DNA of 64,000 nt. It comes from Ceratodon purpureus. Taxonomy: Eukaryota; Streptophyta; Bryopsida; Pseudoditrichales; Ditrichaceae. Below are positions 46,445 to 62,070 of the stretch, piece after piece. The notes under the pieces were generated by a model. It did not search any database. It was not told the DNA's origin and was given only the letters and a program-made list of their open reading frames with translations. The stretch spans positions 8,686,344-8,750,343 of the forward strand of contig CM026427.1 in NCBI GenBank assembly GCA_014871385.1, in the 5' to 3' direction. How positions within the stretch are numbered: position 1 is the first letter of the stretch; each line of letters opens with the position of its first letter. Both the position numbers and the translations under genes were made by a program.

Positions 46445-49400
46445 TCATGAGGGGTTACTGAGATCCATCTCAACTTGCCGAATTGTCCACTGGATACCTT
46501 CCAGTTTCTGCACCAATATCCACAATTGATCGTCAATAACTTCTACCTTCCAACATTGTAATAGCCTTGTCCACAACTAACCAAAGACGAAGTCATTGGA
46601 TACAGTCATCCCTGGTCCAAACTGCAATTTATCCCATTTAGAAAATCTCTTCTAAAGATGGTCTCACAGCGTACTGTTAAGATGAAAAGAGGAAAGCATG
46701 AAAAACTCTCCTAAACACTTACAGTGACAAGGTCAAGGTACCGCCTGGCAATTTCGTCAAAGTCCTGATCTACTCCCTGGTACTCACGAAGTCTTGTTAC
46801 CTGCAGAGAGAAGATCAACAAGAATACTCCTCAATGAAGAGAGAACACACACGCATACAGATAATAAAATAAAACACATCAAACCAGTTGTTCTCAAACC
46901 TTTCTGAATTGTGAATCTTGTAGCCACTACAGTAATTACATAATAGAGAAAAAAGTCTTACTGCTCTATTGTATGCTGCCGTTGCCTCTTCATTGGCCTC
47001 CACTAAATGCTGTCTGTGAAATGTATTCAGAAGTTAGACTTCTGCCCAATCCAAGTCACTCAAAAAGCCATTTCTTTAGAACTGAGAACCTAAGAAACTA
47101 CAACACTGATATAGGAGTTCAGATTGGAGATGTAGTCCATCACAACCCCATACCTGATTTTGTGAAGCGCAGGAATGGATTCTTGCGTGTAGGTATCCCG
47201 CAGAAGGAGATGTTCTAACACTCTGCACGACGTCATGAAAATAAACGAATATGTTCAGAGGTGTAGTGATTTGTCCCAAAAACAGATTAATCGTCTCACA
47301 ACAAGCATGGAACAAGTGTCTTTGGCCGTCGAATAAAAAAGATGACATTGACCCTAAAAGGTGTGAAGGCCATTTGAGGAGTTAATTCCAAGCTGTAAGG
47401 GTACTAGATGACATCACACCTCTAGAAGTTGACAAGATTGAAAATAAAAATTCAAGGTAATAGATTACCTAAGTTTCGTGTTCATGGTTTGACAACGTTT
47501 GACCAACCATTGCTTCCGCATTCCATCCTGCCAAGAAGGGACAAGAACTTCTCGTGTAAGCATAGCAGAAACATCCAAAGTCAGCCTAGACATACTTACA
47601 GGGACTCTCACTTGGCCATTTCCATAATCACCACACAGAATTGTCATGCAAGGGGTATGCACGTACATAGTCATGCTGGTGTTGAAGCTTAAACTCTTTG
47701 ACCAGTCGTAGCAGGACAGTCAATATCTGCTCCAACACCTGAGAAATAAAAGGGCTAGCAAGATTTAGAAATCTGATTCTTCAACTGAAAGAGAATTTCA
47801 GAGAGAGGCTCCTGCACCAGGAGAGAATGAATGTAGAAAACGAGGAAAGGCCATGTAAGCGCGATTGCCAGATTAAAGACGTTGCAATGAAACGATCACC
47901 TACATTATAGTATTCTGAGAACTTCCTATCTGCAGCATAGAGGTCCTCGAGTAAGGCAGCTTCCTCTGCTTCTATGTCTTCAACTGCAAGTTTAACCCTG
48001 CAACAGAAAACATGTTCGATTCAATGAGGCATCCACTAACAAACGTGGAAAAACATAATTTTAACTAGCATGACCGCACCTACCTTAGACAAGCTCAGTT
48101 CTATATCATCATCAGCCTTCAGAAGGACTCTCCTTAATGCAACAAGTGCTAAAAAACTGGTTCTCGTACTCACCTTTCCGGGAGCCGTAAACTTGACGAG
48201 TGTGGGCCGGCATTATCTACCACATCAAATGTAAGATCACATCAAAAAGTCTCTTTCGCAATCATATGAACTCTAAAATTAACACAAAAATGTCCCGAAA
48301 GAGAATGCAAGATGACTCAATGCATGGTTTAACAACACCTAGATTGAAAAACAAATAGGATGATATCCCTACACTATTGACAAAGTATCGAATACACGCC
48401 ACCTCAACAGAGTCGATGCTCACCAGTTTCATCACTCTCAAAAGCAGCTACAAGCCTATCACACTTTGATTTCAAGCGGGCCTCTATTTCGGGCATAAGC
48501 GTGATCTGATACCCTGTGCTGTCCTGGCAACAGAAGAGACGCTCGTCAAGCCTTCGCCAATCGTATTAGAAGCTCTGATCACACAGAGGAAGACAACCGG
48601 CACCCCTATCAAAGCACTAAAAAAATTTATAAAATTATAAAATTGCAACTCACATCTGCAAAAGGTGCACGAATAAGATGAGTCTGTCGCAACCATGCTG
48701 GAGTGATCCCCAAGAAGCGGTTCACAACGCCCCCAACGCCAGGCTCCACAACCTCTGTCTGCGATGCACCTCCTCCGGATGCAATGGTGGCACTGGCAGT
48801 GCTAGCCGAGGTGGTATGAACTGTAGTAGTGGTGCTCAGGCTGAGACTAGTGGTGGTGCTATCAAATGAGCTTCGAGACACATTGCCCCATTCTTGGTTG
48901 TCATCTTCAGGAAGATCTCCATCCTTCGAGAGCAACGGTAGACGTAGTCGCTGCGTTGCTTCTGCCACAACCAGACGTTGTTCCAGTGCATCATACACCT
49001 GAAATGAAAATAGGGTTTATCTCACACAGTAAGAACGGATATCTCACGACCACGATCAAGTGTTGACACCCCCTAAGAACAACCTACATTGCATCACACC
49101 AATGAAAGCCTCACTGAAAACATCACAGGAATCCACATACAAGGTATGTTAACTAACCTGGGGTGAGGATCGCAGGCCGAGCTGGTCAAAAACAGTGTTC
49201 AAGTCGCGAATGCCGCCAACATTGGCAACAGACACCGCATGCTGATACTCCTCTACAAGAGCAACAGCCTCTCCATACACAGCCTAAAAAAAACAACACA
49301 GATCATCTGCTTCAGCTGCGAAGTGCACATAGCCAGAACTAGAAACCCACCAAGAAGAATGGCAAAGGAAAACTCACCATGGCCTCCAGATACCGCAATC

Positions 49401-49650
49401 TCTCCCGCGCCATCTCCTCTCGAGCCTACAAACGCCACAAACCAACATTCAGACACCCGAAAGTCGAATCAAAGATTATTGAGCGAAACGCAACGATTGC
49501 AAAACCCACCTGGAGAAGGTCCAGATAGGCAGGCTTGGAGACGAGTGTCCCATCGGGCGCGAGGCAGTGCCGCTCCAGCTGGTCCAGAAGCGCCGGAACT
49601 CCCTGCCCCAGCGGCAACGCCGGAGCTGGCAGCAGCATCGCCTTCACCAT
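46445..49650 (-). CDS. AUG4: AUGMIN subunit 4 (HAUS4-like)
   Basis: Thirteen minus-strand exons can be chained in frame to 429 residues: about 49650-49510, 49425-49378, 49283-49158, 48998-48654, 48523-48424, 48216-48174, 47997-47904, 47738-47667, 47527-47469, 47222-47154, 47013-46962, 46800-46723 and 46507-46445. The protein is a subunit of augmin, which recruits gamma-tubulin to existing microtubules in spindle and phragmoplast. Characteristic segments are LLDQLERHCLAPDGTLVSKP, REEMARERLRYLEAM, EEYQHAVSVANVGGIRDL, VVNRFLGITPAWL, EYYN with VLEQILTVLLRLVKEFKLQH, WLVKRCQTMNTKLRVLEHLL, RLREYQGVDQDFDEIARRYL and LEGIQWTIRQVEMDL. Relative to the angiosperm protein, the segment after GITPAWLRQ differs and reads through RAPFADSTGYQ. 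It is transcribed divergently from guanosine deaminase. Confidence 0.93.
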
Positions 49651-51256
49651 CGCTAAACTCACAATGCCACCACCTAGCTTCCCCTCCCACAAAACTCCCC
49701 CTCCTCAACCGCTCTCACAAACTACGCAGCACCATCACTCCCCTCACCATGCTTCCTCCCAACATCGCCCATCCTAAACCCAACCCTGCTCCCTGATTCA
49801 CATCACACCACATCACAGCAACATGCCCACATCAGTCCACTACACTATTTCTCATGCCCCAAACATATATTCCAAACACTCTACCCTGCCCAATATCACC
49901 ACTTCACATAATCACCATCCTTCAACTTAAACCAGCACTAGGGTTTTCACATAAACATTCAACATCCAACATATGCCAATCATAAACTGTATGTCACGGA
50001 TCAAGGATTGATGTCACGAGATGATGCTCTACCATGTAAGATCAAAACTCTCGCAGCTTCGAAGTGGGCAACTTAGTACAAGGTTCGACAGAATGAATGA
50101 TTCTCGCGATCGCTGCGTGAAAGATGGGCATTAATGGCGAATGGCACATGTTCCGGAGAAGGAGATTCCTCGGAACGTGGAGCGAGAATGGAAAGTTTGA
50201 CGATGGTGGTAGCTACTACTACTGTGGAGTTGTGATGATGATGATAACTCTTGGTTTGAGTTTCGCAGCAAGTGGTGGGATGATGTGTCTGTGACCCCAC
50301 AAAACCTAACTGACTTCCCCATCGTGGGCCTTGCCTTGCCACGCCGTTACTCTCATCTCCTCCATCGCCATCGCTACAGTGGTGCCCACTCCTCGCCTCC
50401 ATCTGGGTTCAAGCGCTGTATCACACAACACCACCGTCGGATTTCTGATTTGAGGTTGAATTTCAGTCGTGTACGTTGCTGAGGGGACTCGCTTGTTCTT
50501 TTGGGGGGAGTGGGATTGGATTGCCTGGGTCAGCTTCTTCACGAATCCACATAGTTTATACACTGTGTGCACTTTGTTCTGTGCGAGATTCTGGTTTGAC
50601 TTGTCTCAAGTGTGGTTATTGGTTCGCTTCTCTCGACAGGCTTTGGTGTTGGGATTGTGGCTTCCTTGTCGCTTCTGCCGAGGTTGATTGTCGGTGGCAA
50701 AGTTAGTTTCTCTGGTTATCTGTAGCAAAGGATTGCGTATATGTTTCCTTTCACGATCTGCTGTGCAATTACGCAACTATGTCTTCTTATTGAGCTTTTG
50801 ATTCTTATTTAGCTTTTGAGCGATGTGACGTGATTTACAGAGGTCTTGCGTTTGGAGTGATTGTCTTTTGGGGTCCTTTGAATTCATTCTTTCCTTGGCA
50901 TTGTGGATAGAGAATTGAGTGAGTGCCCGCATGCTGCACTTGCTTAGATGTTCTGAGTTTGTAAGCAGCGTGCAATCTGGATGTATTGGATATTTGGTTG
51001 TGAAGCCAATGAAGGTTTAGAGCTTGACGAATAGTCGGCAGGTTTTTAGAGTTTTTGTTGATGTTTGGTGCCCTTGTCGACATTGTTATAGGATTAATTG
51101 CCTAGAAGTGGAACTGTTGATTGATGAGCAGCTTTGTATGAGCAGGTTTTTGTGGAGGCAAGCTTGGAATATTGAGGTCCTTGATTGGGCAGCTGGTTCG
51201 ATTGTTGGATTCGTTTAAGGGGAGCTAGGAGGGCAGATCGAAGTCTTGAGGTTACC
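49651..51256. promoter_or_regulatory. Divergent intergenic region between AUG4 and guanosine deaminase
   Basis: 1.6 kb between two divergent start codons. Low-complexity frames exist on both strands (for example a His/Ser-rich minus-strand frame at 50,073-50,402) but show no family resemblance. The region should hold both promoters and leaders, possibly including a 5' UTR intron of the deaminase. Confidence 0.5.
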
Positions 51257-52668
<1,412 letters not shown>

Positions 52669-55600
52669 TACCAGAAAAGAGGGATGCATCAAATAGGTCA
52701 CTTCCCTTTAGAAGGTAGATGATATTGATTGAGTTGATTGCACTACTTGATCCCTTCAGTAGCTGCCATTTCTTCTGTCTCCCCTCAGAATTGATCATTG
52801 CAGGAATAACACTTTCTTTCTGTTCCAATGAGGACGGTGAATCTAGAGTCTGTTAAGTCCGCCTCGTTGATGCAGGAGTTATCACACAATCACCAACATA
52901 CTAGGACGACATACTGGCTTGCTCTCACACAGTTTGTTAGAATCCACCTGTGATCTTTAGAACACTGTTTACTCTTATTGCAGGGAATCAGTTCCTATGA
53001 TTTGAGCTATTTCTACCATGGGTCTCACCCATTGGAACAAAACCGGCATCGGTTCGTAGATTTTGATCTCCGAGTTGCAAGTAACTTGGCACTTCGGTTT
53101 ACTTCTGGTTAACCACTATAACTATGTGCACAGGGTGTGCTAATCTTTAGATTTTCTCGCAAGATGTAGAGCTAGGAACAACCATCCCAAAGGAAATTGA
53201 TCATGTAGAGCATGGGTCTTTGTGTATTTTGTTTAGTTACTTCTCCTTTCACTGACAGTGATGTAAAAGTGTCCCATTTTACGTTTGATTCAGCTCAATG
53301 TGTAGTTTGCAATTTTATTCTTAGCATCTCCAATTGTAGGCTCTTGTCTAATCCTACTAGAAGATCATGCATAAAAAATTCATTGAATTTGACCACATGG
53401 ATTAGCAAATATACACTTTTGGCAAAAAAAAAATGTTGTTTTTAAATCCTACACAAGTAGGATCAATAAAATGTGACTTTTCTTTGTGCCAAAATATTGC
53501 ACTAGGTAAGGTATGAGAGAGACAATAACTTTGGCTTTAGTAAAATTGGCATGAATTAACCCCAAAATGCCTGAGCCTATGACCACGGAAATAGACTTTG
53601 ACTTTGGATGCTCTATTTTTCCACTATAAATAATGTAAAATATGAATTTTTAATTTTTCTTATATAGATACACATGTAATCTACAAGCAATAATTTTTTT
53701 TAAATTAATGGTTTCATTATGTAATTATTATAAATTTTCAAATCAAAACAAACAAAGAAAATTCATATCAAATATAAATTATATCAAAAAATTACGAAAT
53801 ATTTACCATAGATGTATATGACAACCAAAAACCTTATACTGGTTACCGTGCTCAAAAATTATGTTTTAATCCAAAAATATAATGAAAAAACCTAAAACCG
53901 TGGAAAATCAAGAAATAGCCACGGGTATACCCCTTCATCTTATACCAGCTATAAATCACTCAATTTTAGGTATTTTTCAAAATTTCAAATTGGAATGGAA
54001 AGTAGATTTGTAAAGCTAAATTTCATTAGGTTACCTCAAATGCAAAAAAGATCATCCCGATAGTCAAAATTGCATTTTAGCTGTCTGTTTTAAGGAATTT
54101 TTGAATACACACACGGTATTGATGTTTTGGACTTTAGGGGGGCACCAAAACTCATAAAATTATCATTTTGAGGATTCATTAATGAGGTTAGATAGATCTC
54201 CACAACTTTTCAACATGAAAAAAAAATGGATGAAAAATTGTCATTTGGATGAGAGTTATGGAACTTGGAAAAATGAGATCGACCAGTTTTTGGTCGTTTA
54301 GGCGTTTAGGGGTTAAGTATATTTTTGTCAAGTATTTTGAATTTTAGCTCTATAAGGTCTAAATTCATACTAGTATAATATACATGGTGATAATTTTTTG
54401 TTTACCAAATTTTAGAAGTAGCAAAAGGATGTAGTGTATAAGGTATCCTTAAGGTCATCTTGAGTTTTAAAAAAACACCATATGTTTTGCTTTAGTGTTA
54501 TTATTTTTTACTCCACATAGTTGGGAAGCATGGAATATCTTAGTGGTCTCAATATAGATGGTGTATAAGAGCTTAGTGGTCTCTAAACTCAATATTCAAT
54601 TTATCTAAATTAACTAATTGAACCTTCCAAGACTAAATTGTGGGTCATCAATTCCAAAAACAAACTCAAATTTTACTTAATGGAGCATACACCTTCTAAA
54701 ACAAGAAACAAAGATGGAAGGAGGGAGAGGAGGGGGAGGAAGTGGAGGCCTTGCCCTTTCACTAAGAGAAGGGTAGCTTTGTTATTGAGGTTTTGAATCA
54801 ACTATAGTTCAGTACCTCAACATGTCAAAAATGAGTAAATTTTCTAGTTTTTGAAAACTTGTGGAAAAAAACATCTTCACTCTTTTAACTCAAAGATTCG
54901 ACACCTTGATAATACCCTTCCTTGTGAAACCAAATTGCTGTTTGTCCAATATAATGTAGCTCCTTTGCATAGTTGTGTTGAAGGTTGCAAAGTGTTGAGA
55001 TTATTTTAGGACTTGGTCATCAGTTCTCAGGACTAGTACTCCAAACTGAGCAACCCTCTCAAGCACCACATCTGTGAACAATATTCGTTACAAATCACAC
55101 TTGATTGGACTGATGTTGTATAATTGCAGATCTAGTATGGCTAAATGTCTCTATGCACTGGTGCTATTTTTTCCAACCTACTAAAAAACATGTAAAATTA
55201 TTCCAGTGACAAGTATGAACATGTTGTAAAGATTAGAAAACTCTAAAAAATTGATCATGTGGTTGAGCATTTGGGTCGTGTTGATCCAGTCTTTTACCGA
55301 CGCTGCAAGTCTGCAGTATGTGTGTAACACAAGTGAACCGGTTGCTGCAGACAGGCTAACTGGGATCAGCAACACATGATGATTTGCAGAACAAGTCACT
55401 CATGCCTTCATCAATGGAAATGAGAAAGGACACTGTTGGAGTTAGACTGCCGGATTGGGAGGAGTTTCCACACCTTGGTGGAACCATTCTGGGAACAAAT
55501 TAACTGATTATTCCCGACAGGATTCTTCACAACTTGATCGCTCAGGAAGCTTGTTCTTTGCACACTCTCAGTTGAATGTTTCCGCACTGCATGCAATTGA

Positions 55601-57146
55601 TGAGCTTTTCGAAATTAAAAAAAAAACATATATATCTTTCGGAGTTGGCCTGAAGTAGCTTTTTTTCTTGCAAGGTTCGGACTTGATTCTAGAAATTTGA
55701 TCTCATATAAGTGTTAACATATCGGAGTATTGTTGGAACTCATTAAATCTGATTCTGGCTTTGTATAGTATTACAACAGCTGGTCGGAAGTTTATTAGTT
55801 TTGGATATTCCTATTTTGAACTGATCACCCAATCTAGATGTTGGCGTTTTTATTGCCATAGTCTTCACAAGAGTGTAGAGGTTAGTGATAGATTGTACAC
55901 AATATAAAGAGTATTAATCATCTGATTTCTAGTTATGTAATCCGGAGTAAAACCAAGTTTTGCATTGATCAGGTAGTTCAAAGTCCTCACCAATCTCCGA
56001 GGATCATGTGGGATGGTGATAAATCTTTCAATCACTTGACGTCTTGAACAATTCCATGATGGCATATTACATTCTGGAGAATGAAATCTAGTGAGTTCCA
56101 CAAACTTATTCTCTCGGGATTGAAGCCACTTGAGAATCCTCACAATCAAGTTGTCTACAGCAATGTCTCATGACCCTGGAAACTGTTGTCTGAGTCCAAT
56201 CCTCAGTCGTCCGAAACCGACCTGACTCCGATCTCAATGAATTCCACACCATCGCTAAATGATGCGTCTCTGATAAGAGAAACCGAAACCACCAGACTTC
56301 AAGACACTGTTCGCATTCCCAAACGCCCCAGAAACGCAACCTAATCGACGCTCAGAGAACCGAATCTAGCAAGCACAAATCGCTGGAAAATTTCAATCCC
56401 AGAAGGAGAGGCGGGTCGCACCTCATCACTAGTAGCCCAAGAATCAACCCTCTGGCAATTCCATCCCATTCCATTCTCCGGAAGGATTCGATTGCATCCC
56501 TGGCTCTACCATTAATCTCCCAAAAGCAAACCTCCTCCTGCTACAGAAACCCTAACACTAACCCCCTAGAGAGCAAAATTCGCAATCAACGGATGGGATG
56601 CGGTTCATGATGCGCTAAAAAGAAGAAAGAAAGCTAGCCACGCTCACGTTGACGACCCTACCGAAGATTCTGCAGGTAACCCAAATGACCCAGATGGACA
56701 AAACCATGGCAAAACCATCGATCAAATTCTCCTGGGAGAGGAATGAAGGAATAACATGATTTAACTTAACCTAGGCAACGAGGGAATTGCGTCGCGGGGG
56801 AAGGGGAGGGACAAGTGGCGACGATGTGACGACGATGCCAGCATTGCAGTTGCCATGCCAGGATAAGTTAGGCTTGGCTTGTCAGATGCAGACCAGGCTG
56901 GAATATTGCAAGGAATAGAGTATTGTATTTTGGTTTTTGTTTCGCCCTCGGCAGGGAACAGGAAAGAACGAGAACATCAAGAGTTCTCTCGCTTTTGGCA
57001 TCCTGGAAACTGGGAGTTGTCTAGATTCGGCGCAGGCAGAGGCCTGTTTGCGAAGTGTTTTTAGTGCTCACTCCACTCCAGAGTCCAGTTCAGGCTGCAG
57101 AGTGTTTTTGCTTTGGTGTGATTCCTTTGCCCTTTTGGCGCTAGCT
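52669..57146. other. AT-rich spacer between guanosine deaminase and allantoinase
   Basis: No gene recognised. It contains the TTAA-flanked element at 53,560-54,312 and a purine-rich tract near 54.71-54.75 kb (GGAGGGAGAGGAGGGGGAGG). Two minus-strand frames at 55.87-56.34 kb lack family similarity. The GC-richer stretch at 56.2-57.1 kb is probably the allantoinase promoter and leader. Confidence 0.5.
53560..54312. mobile_element. 753-bp TTAA-flanked MITE-like element
   Basis: The left end reads CCCCAAAATGCCTGAGCC; the right end in reverse complement reads CCCCTAAACGCCTAAACG. TTAA flanks both sides (53,556-53,559 and 54,313-54,316). The ends match those of the 226-bp unit at 42,231-42,456. The interior is AT-rich and non-coding. 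The TTAA plus CCC end structure points to a piggyBac-like non-autonomous element. Confidence 0.6.
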
Positions 57147-60100
57147 ATGGAGCCCGGCGATTTGCTGCGACCCATTCTGCGCGGCTGGACCGTGCCGCTG
57201 CTGTTGTTCACTCTGGGCTACACGCTTGTGTACCTGCCCAACTCCGAGAAAGAGGTGAGCTAGATCATCAGCTAGCTGCTCTTGATGATTTCGTTTTTCG
57301 AGATCTCTCGCGTTTTTGTGTGTGTTGCTTTGGTTGTGAGTCTGTTGTGATGTGATCTTCGTGGTGGTTTTGGACATGCTGGAATCATAAGCAATGTAAG
57401 CGATGATGGTTTGTAACGCTTTCTAGAGTTTTTGGTGTGGGAATGGTGCATGAGGACATGCGATGCTGGTGCAGGGTGAGTCTCGTGGGTTCGTGTATTG
57501 TGTTTTCTTACGAATGACGGTGGCTATCTTGACGTGGATGTGGCTGAGAGTGATTAGATTTGCAGAATTGGGATTTTCTAGTCGTTAGGTTGTGTTTGTT
57601 TGGGATTACAGATTTTTTTTGACGGTTGATGTTTTTCCGACACTCACTTGCTTGGAACAGAGCGTTGTAGTCGTTGGAGGGGTCTCAGGAGAGGAAGAGG
57701 AGCCACGAATTTGATTGAAGTAGTGCACCTTTGGGTGATTATGATGCAAGTTGGACTGCCTTTTGTGGTCATGAGAATTGGATGGTGAAGTTGTTTATGG
57801 TGGACATGGTTGTGTTTGCAGTTGGATGCAGGATGCAGCCTTTTGTCGGACACTCACTTTGTACTATACAGCAAGCGTGTGGTGACTCCCAATGGCATGG
57901 GGCCATATGCAGGTTCTCTACTACTCCTTGTCCTAGGGTTTAATTTTGCAATACAAATGGTAGCAAGTTCTAGATATCATGGTTTCGATCTGTTGAAGGT
58001 CCAATTGTGTCAATGAGCGCCCCGCAAGCCCCACCCTCCTCCAAAAAAGCATTTAGAAGAAGCCCAGGTTCCGTCGTGCTGCATGCACTCGTCTAGGTAA
58101 GACCGATTTGTAGAGGCTCTAGGAGCAGGAGCTTTCAACAACTAATCCTTATTATGTTGGCCTCCAGGTTGCGGTGTTGTAAACCTGTATTGGGTTTCAA
58201 AAGTATGGAAACTAAGATCCTGAAGATGCAAGTTTGTAAGTTTGCTTATTGTATTTTGCAGTGGAGGTGGAGGGCGAGAGGATTGTTTCCGTGACCAAGA
58301 GAATGGAAGCTCCCAAGAGCACACCAGGAAAACCTCGTGTGTTGGATTATGGAAATGCTGTCATTATGCCTGGGCTTATTGATGTGTACGAATTTGAACC
58401 TTTCATAACTTGAAAGGAGTCCTTGTCAGGGGCAGGGTTTACTGGCTTCATGAAAGTGTCTCATTTTAGCAGGTTGCATGTTTCGGTTTGTTAGTTTTGT
58501 GCTCTGTATATTGTATACATTAATATCGATGTCTTTGAAAGTACGTAGGCGATGCACATATTTACAGTAGTTAAGGTCATCTGGGCAATGTTTGTTGCAG
58601 CCATGTGCATTTGAATGAGCCCGGCCGAGTGGAGTGGGAGGGTTTCCGAACAGGCACGATGGCAGCTGCTGCTGGTATGCTAGTATTCGCAATCTTTTTT
58701 TTGAACTCTGCATTCTATGTTCTGTGTTTCATCCCCTACTTTTTTATGTATGAGCCTGATGCTTTCAAAGCTTCGGGTTTTGGTTTCTGGTCATTGTTGA
58801 AAAATATGTATTATGATAGCATTAATCACCCCGTGAGACACTGAGCTTTACAGGTGGTACAACGGCAGTTGTTGACATGCCCTTGAATAGCTATCCCACT
58901 ACCACAACAAAGGAGCTCCTGGTGGACAAGGTTGGCTTCTTTATATGACTGATGTTTTTCTACTCTGTAGTACATTTCCTGCATCGTATTCAACTATGAG
59001 AGCGTATAATGCTCGTGCCGTGCCATTACTAAAACACTTGTATATGTGTGCATGGATGTGGATGAAGATAGAAACCTCCAAAGGAAAAATTTATATTGAT
59101 GTTGGTAAGTGCTTATTTTCTAGACCGTTTTTTCTGCATTGAAGAAATGATTTGTGATTTGAATTTACAACTCTGCGTCTATGACAACAAACTTCGTCTT
59201 TAGAAGTACCTCTTGGCTCAGTTGGGCTCGTACTGTTGTGTATTTTCATGATTGTGTGGATCAATTAATGGCGAACTTGAGGCTTTGCAAAATTTTGATA
59301 TTTTTGGTTCTGTACGCTGGTTTTTCAGGCTTTTGGGGAGGCTTAGTTCCCGACAATGCTTACAATGCATCGAAATTAGAGGATCTCCTTGAAGCAGGCG
59401 CCCTAGGTCTTAAGGTTAGAACACCTATTCTCTAATTTTTATTGTTTGAAACGATTACAATTTTGTTTTCTGTTTAGCAGCACCTCTTTGTAATATATCA
59501 CTGCTACACGGTCTCTAGCACTGTTTTACTCCGAAATGCGTATGTGTTTTATTTCTAAGATCCACCACTATGATGTCGGAATCAATTGTAACAATATCAC
59601 ACGTTGAGTCATTGTATATACAATATGGTAAATCTGAGAGGATTGCATGTGAGGTTTGTTACTTGGTGTTCATGCATGCATGCCAGATTCTTATTTCTTT
59701 GCAACTATGAAGTAAGAGATTCAAGAGGGAATAACTGATGCTGGGTTAAATTGTTGCAGTCATTCATGTGTCCATCAGGAATCAATGACTTTCCAGCCAC
59801 AACTGCGCAAGATATACAGGTCAGCAGCTATTTGGTGGTACTCTTTGTCATGTATTGAATGATGTTTAATATGATGATGATTTTGTGCCATGTTTTGTCT
59901 CATTTTCTTGGCTTCTTATTTTCTTGGAAGTTTTCGAATGGTTTAGTTTAGACCTGTATTGCGTTTTGGTAATTTATCGTTCCCGAAAACATTCAATATC
60001 CGTTTTGTCTCATCCAAGTCATCTGCAGTTTTTACATGTTGATGGGGGTTCTCGTCTAAATTATCGTTTATGTTGATTGTCTTTGGTAGGCATCCTTGCC

Positions 60101-62070
60101 AGTGCTAGCAAAATATGGACGTCCCATTCTGGTGCACCAGGAAGTGATAGACCCACCTGCCGAACCAGCTCACTTGGTGCTAGGCGAGCCAACCAGCAAT
60201 GCTCGGAGTTACAGCAGATATTTGGCTTCTAGACCTTTGTCATGGTACTTTTGCCTGTCCACTGTAACTAAAAGCTCAAAGCAATTCTAGTTGAACTATG
60301 GAATCATTTTTAGCCAAGTTTGACTTTGAAATGAGCACTAAACTAACTGCAGGGAGGTGTAGCCGTTTTCTAGCCTTGGTAGATTTAAGGTTTTATTCAA
60401 CCATCGGTTTCTTTGGTTGATGCAGGGAGCGTGTTGCAGTGAAACAGTTGATGGAGGTTGCCAAAGATACTAAAATTGGGGGGCCTGCCTATGGAGCTCA
60501 CATTCATGTCGTCCATCTATCCGATCCAGAGGACTCCCTCTCTCTTATCAAGGTACAAGTTACCCAGTCTGCGTATCAAACATGAAGGGTGATACACGTT
60601 TATAGTGTAATACTGTCTATTAAATGATTCACGTGTATCATGCTTACACTGTTCGATGCTTTCACAGGAAGCTAAAGCAGATGGATCTAGTGTGACTGTG
60701 GAGACATGTGCACATTACCTTGCCTTTGCTGCCGAAGATATACCAGAAGGTGCCACTCAATATAAATGTGCACCACCACTGCGAGAAGCTCAATACCGAG
60801 AACTGCTATGGAAAGCCTTGATGGTGCGATGCGACATTGATCCAGAACTTTTCTGCTTTTGGATGTTGCATGATTTGTAGCATGTTCTCGCCATTCAGTT
60901 GTATAGCAATCTGGGCTGAAAAAATTGTATTCTAGATTGAGTACCTTTGGTATTGGGCAGACAATGATGTCACTTATTGTTAGAATATTGCCGATTCTTG
61001 AACAACTCTTAAATATGTATTGACACGAATTTGGGAAAAGGCAGATCTATCTGATGAGTTTCAACTCGTTTGGTTTTTTGTGTATAGGGCGGGGATATTG
61101 ACATGATTACAACCGATCACTCACCCTCAACTATAGATTTGAAACTTCTAGAGGAGGGAGATTTTCTGAAGGCTTGGGGAGGTATTTCTGGCATTCAGGT
61201 GAGATTACCTGAATTGGTAACACGCCTCTGCACACAAGCGATTACCAATCTAGGATTACATTTATCTTGAGTCTGGTTCACTTTGGAGACGAAAGCTGAA
61301 AATGAATATCATGGTACAAAAATGCGTGGTGCCATATTTTTACAAACATCTGAGAGTTTGGAGGTCTTGTGTTCTGCAGTTTGCATTGCCAGCTACGTGG
61401 ACTCATGGAAGTGCTCGGGGCATGACCATTGAACAAATGTCGAAATGGTGGAGCACGGGGCCTGCTAAAATGGCCAACCTTCCACGAAAGGTTCTTACAT
61501 GACTTATACTTCTGATTCAGATTGATTCAGAGAACTGTACAAAATTACTCTGTATTGGATATAGATGACTAAATAAATTCTCTCTCTCGTAGATTTCATA
61601 GTTTCTCTTTAACACTTCCCAACCATTCACAGAGCTTGTTTATATGTTGAAGTCATTGCAATGTGGCTGATGTTGTGCACTTAACGGTGATTTGAACAGG
61701 GATCGCTTGAGTTTGGGAAGGATGCAGACATTGTTGTCTGGGACCCAGAGGCATCGTTTGTTATCGACAGCCATTATCCGATCTATTTTAAAAACAAGGT
61801 ACAAAATTCTTAACAATATAAGGATTTACTTTCTTAGTCTTCATCTCACGATTTACATATTCTTGTACAAGACGATTTTAAGAGCCTATTTGGGGCTCAG
61901 GGTGAATCTGTGGTTGAGCATTAATCATTCTGGAATACAAACAGGTATCGGCGTATATGGGGCACAAGTACTCAGGAAAGGTGATAACAACATTTTCTCG
62001 AGGCCGGCAAGTGTTCGAAGAGGGCCACCATTCTCCAAAGGCTTGTGGCTCACCTATATATCCAGTGTGA
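57147..62070 (+). CDS. ALN: Allantoinase, ER-anchored
   Basis: Fifteen exons (57147-57254, 57822-57912, 58262-58385, 58601-58674, 58854-58930, 59068-59104, 59329-59414, 59760-59819, 60090-60244, 60426-60552, 60668-60823, 61088-61198, 61380-61490, 61700-61798, 61945-62070; small ones approximate) give 513 residues. The enzyme hydrolyses (S)-allantoin to allantoate in purine catabolism. The N terminus has a hydrophobic anchor ([17 protein letters not shown]), as in plant enzymes of the ER. Metal-site landmarks of the amidohydrolase fold are HVHLNEPGR, the carboxylated-lysine segment [40 protein letters not shown] and TDHSPS. VDVG-type FWGGLVPDN and the C-terminal [25 protein letters not shown] are standard. 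The acceptor of exon 6 (at about 59068) is weak and could shift by a few bases. Confidence 0.94.

Noticed and set aside
50073-50402. 109-codon minus-strand frame between AUG4 and guanosine deaminase
   Set aside because: Low-complexity His/Ser-rich sequence without family similarity in a divergent promoter region.
55865-56339. Two minus-strand frames of 94 and 77 codons as a gene
   Set aside because: They do not join with clear splice sites and show no recognisable family; composition is not clearly coding.
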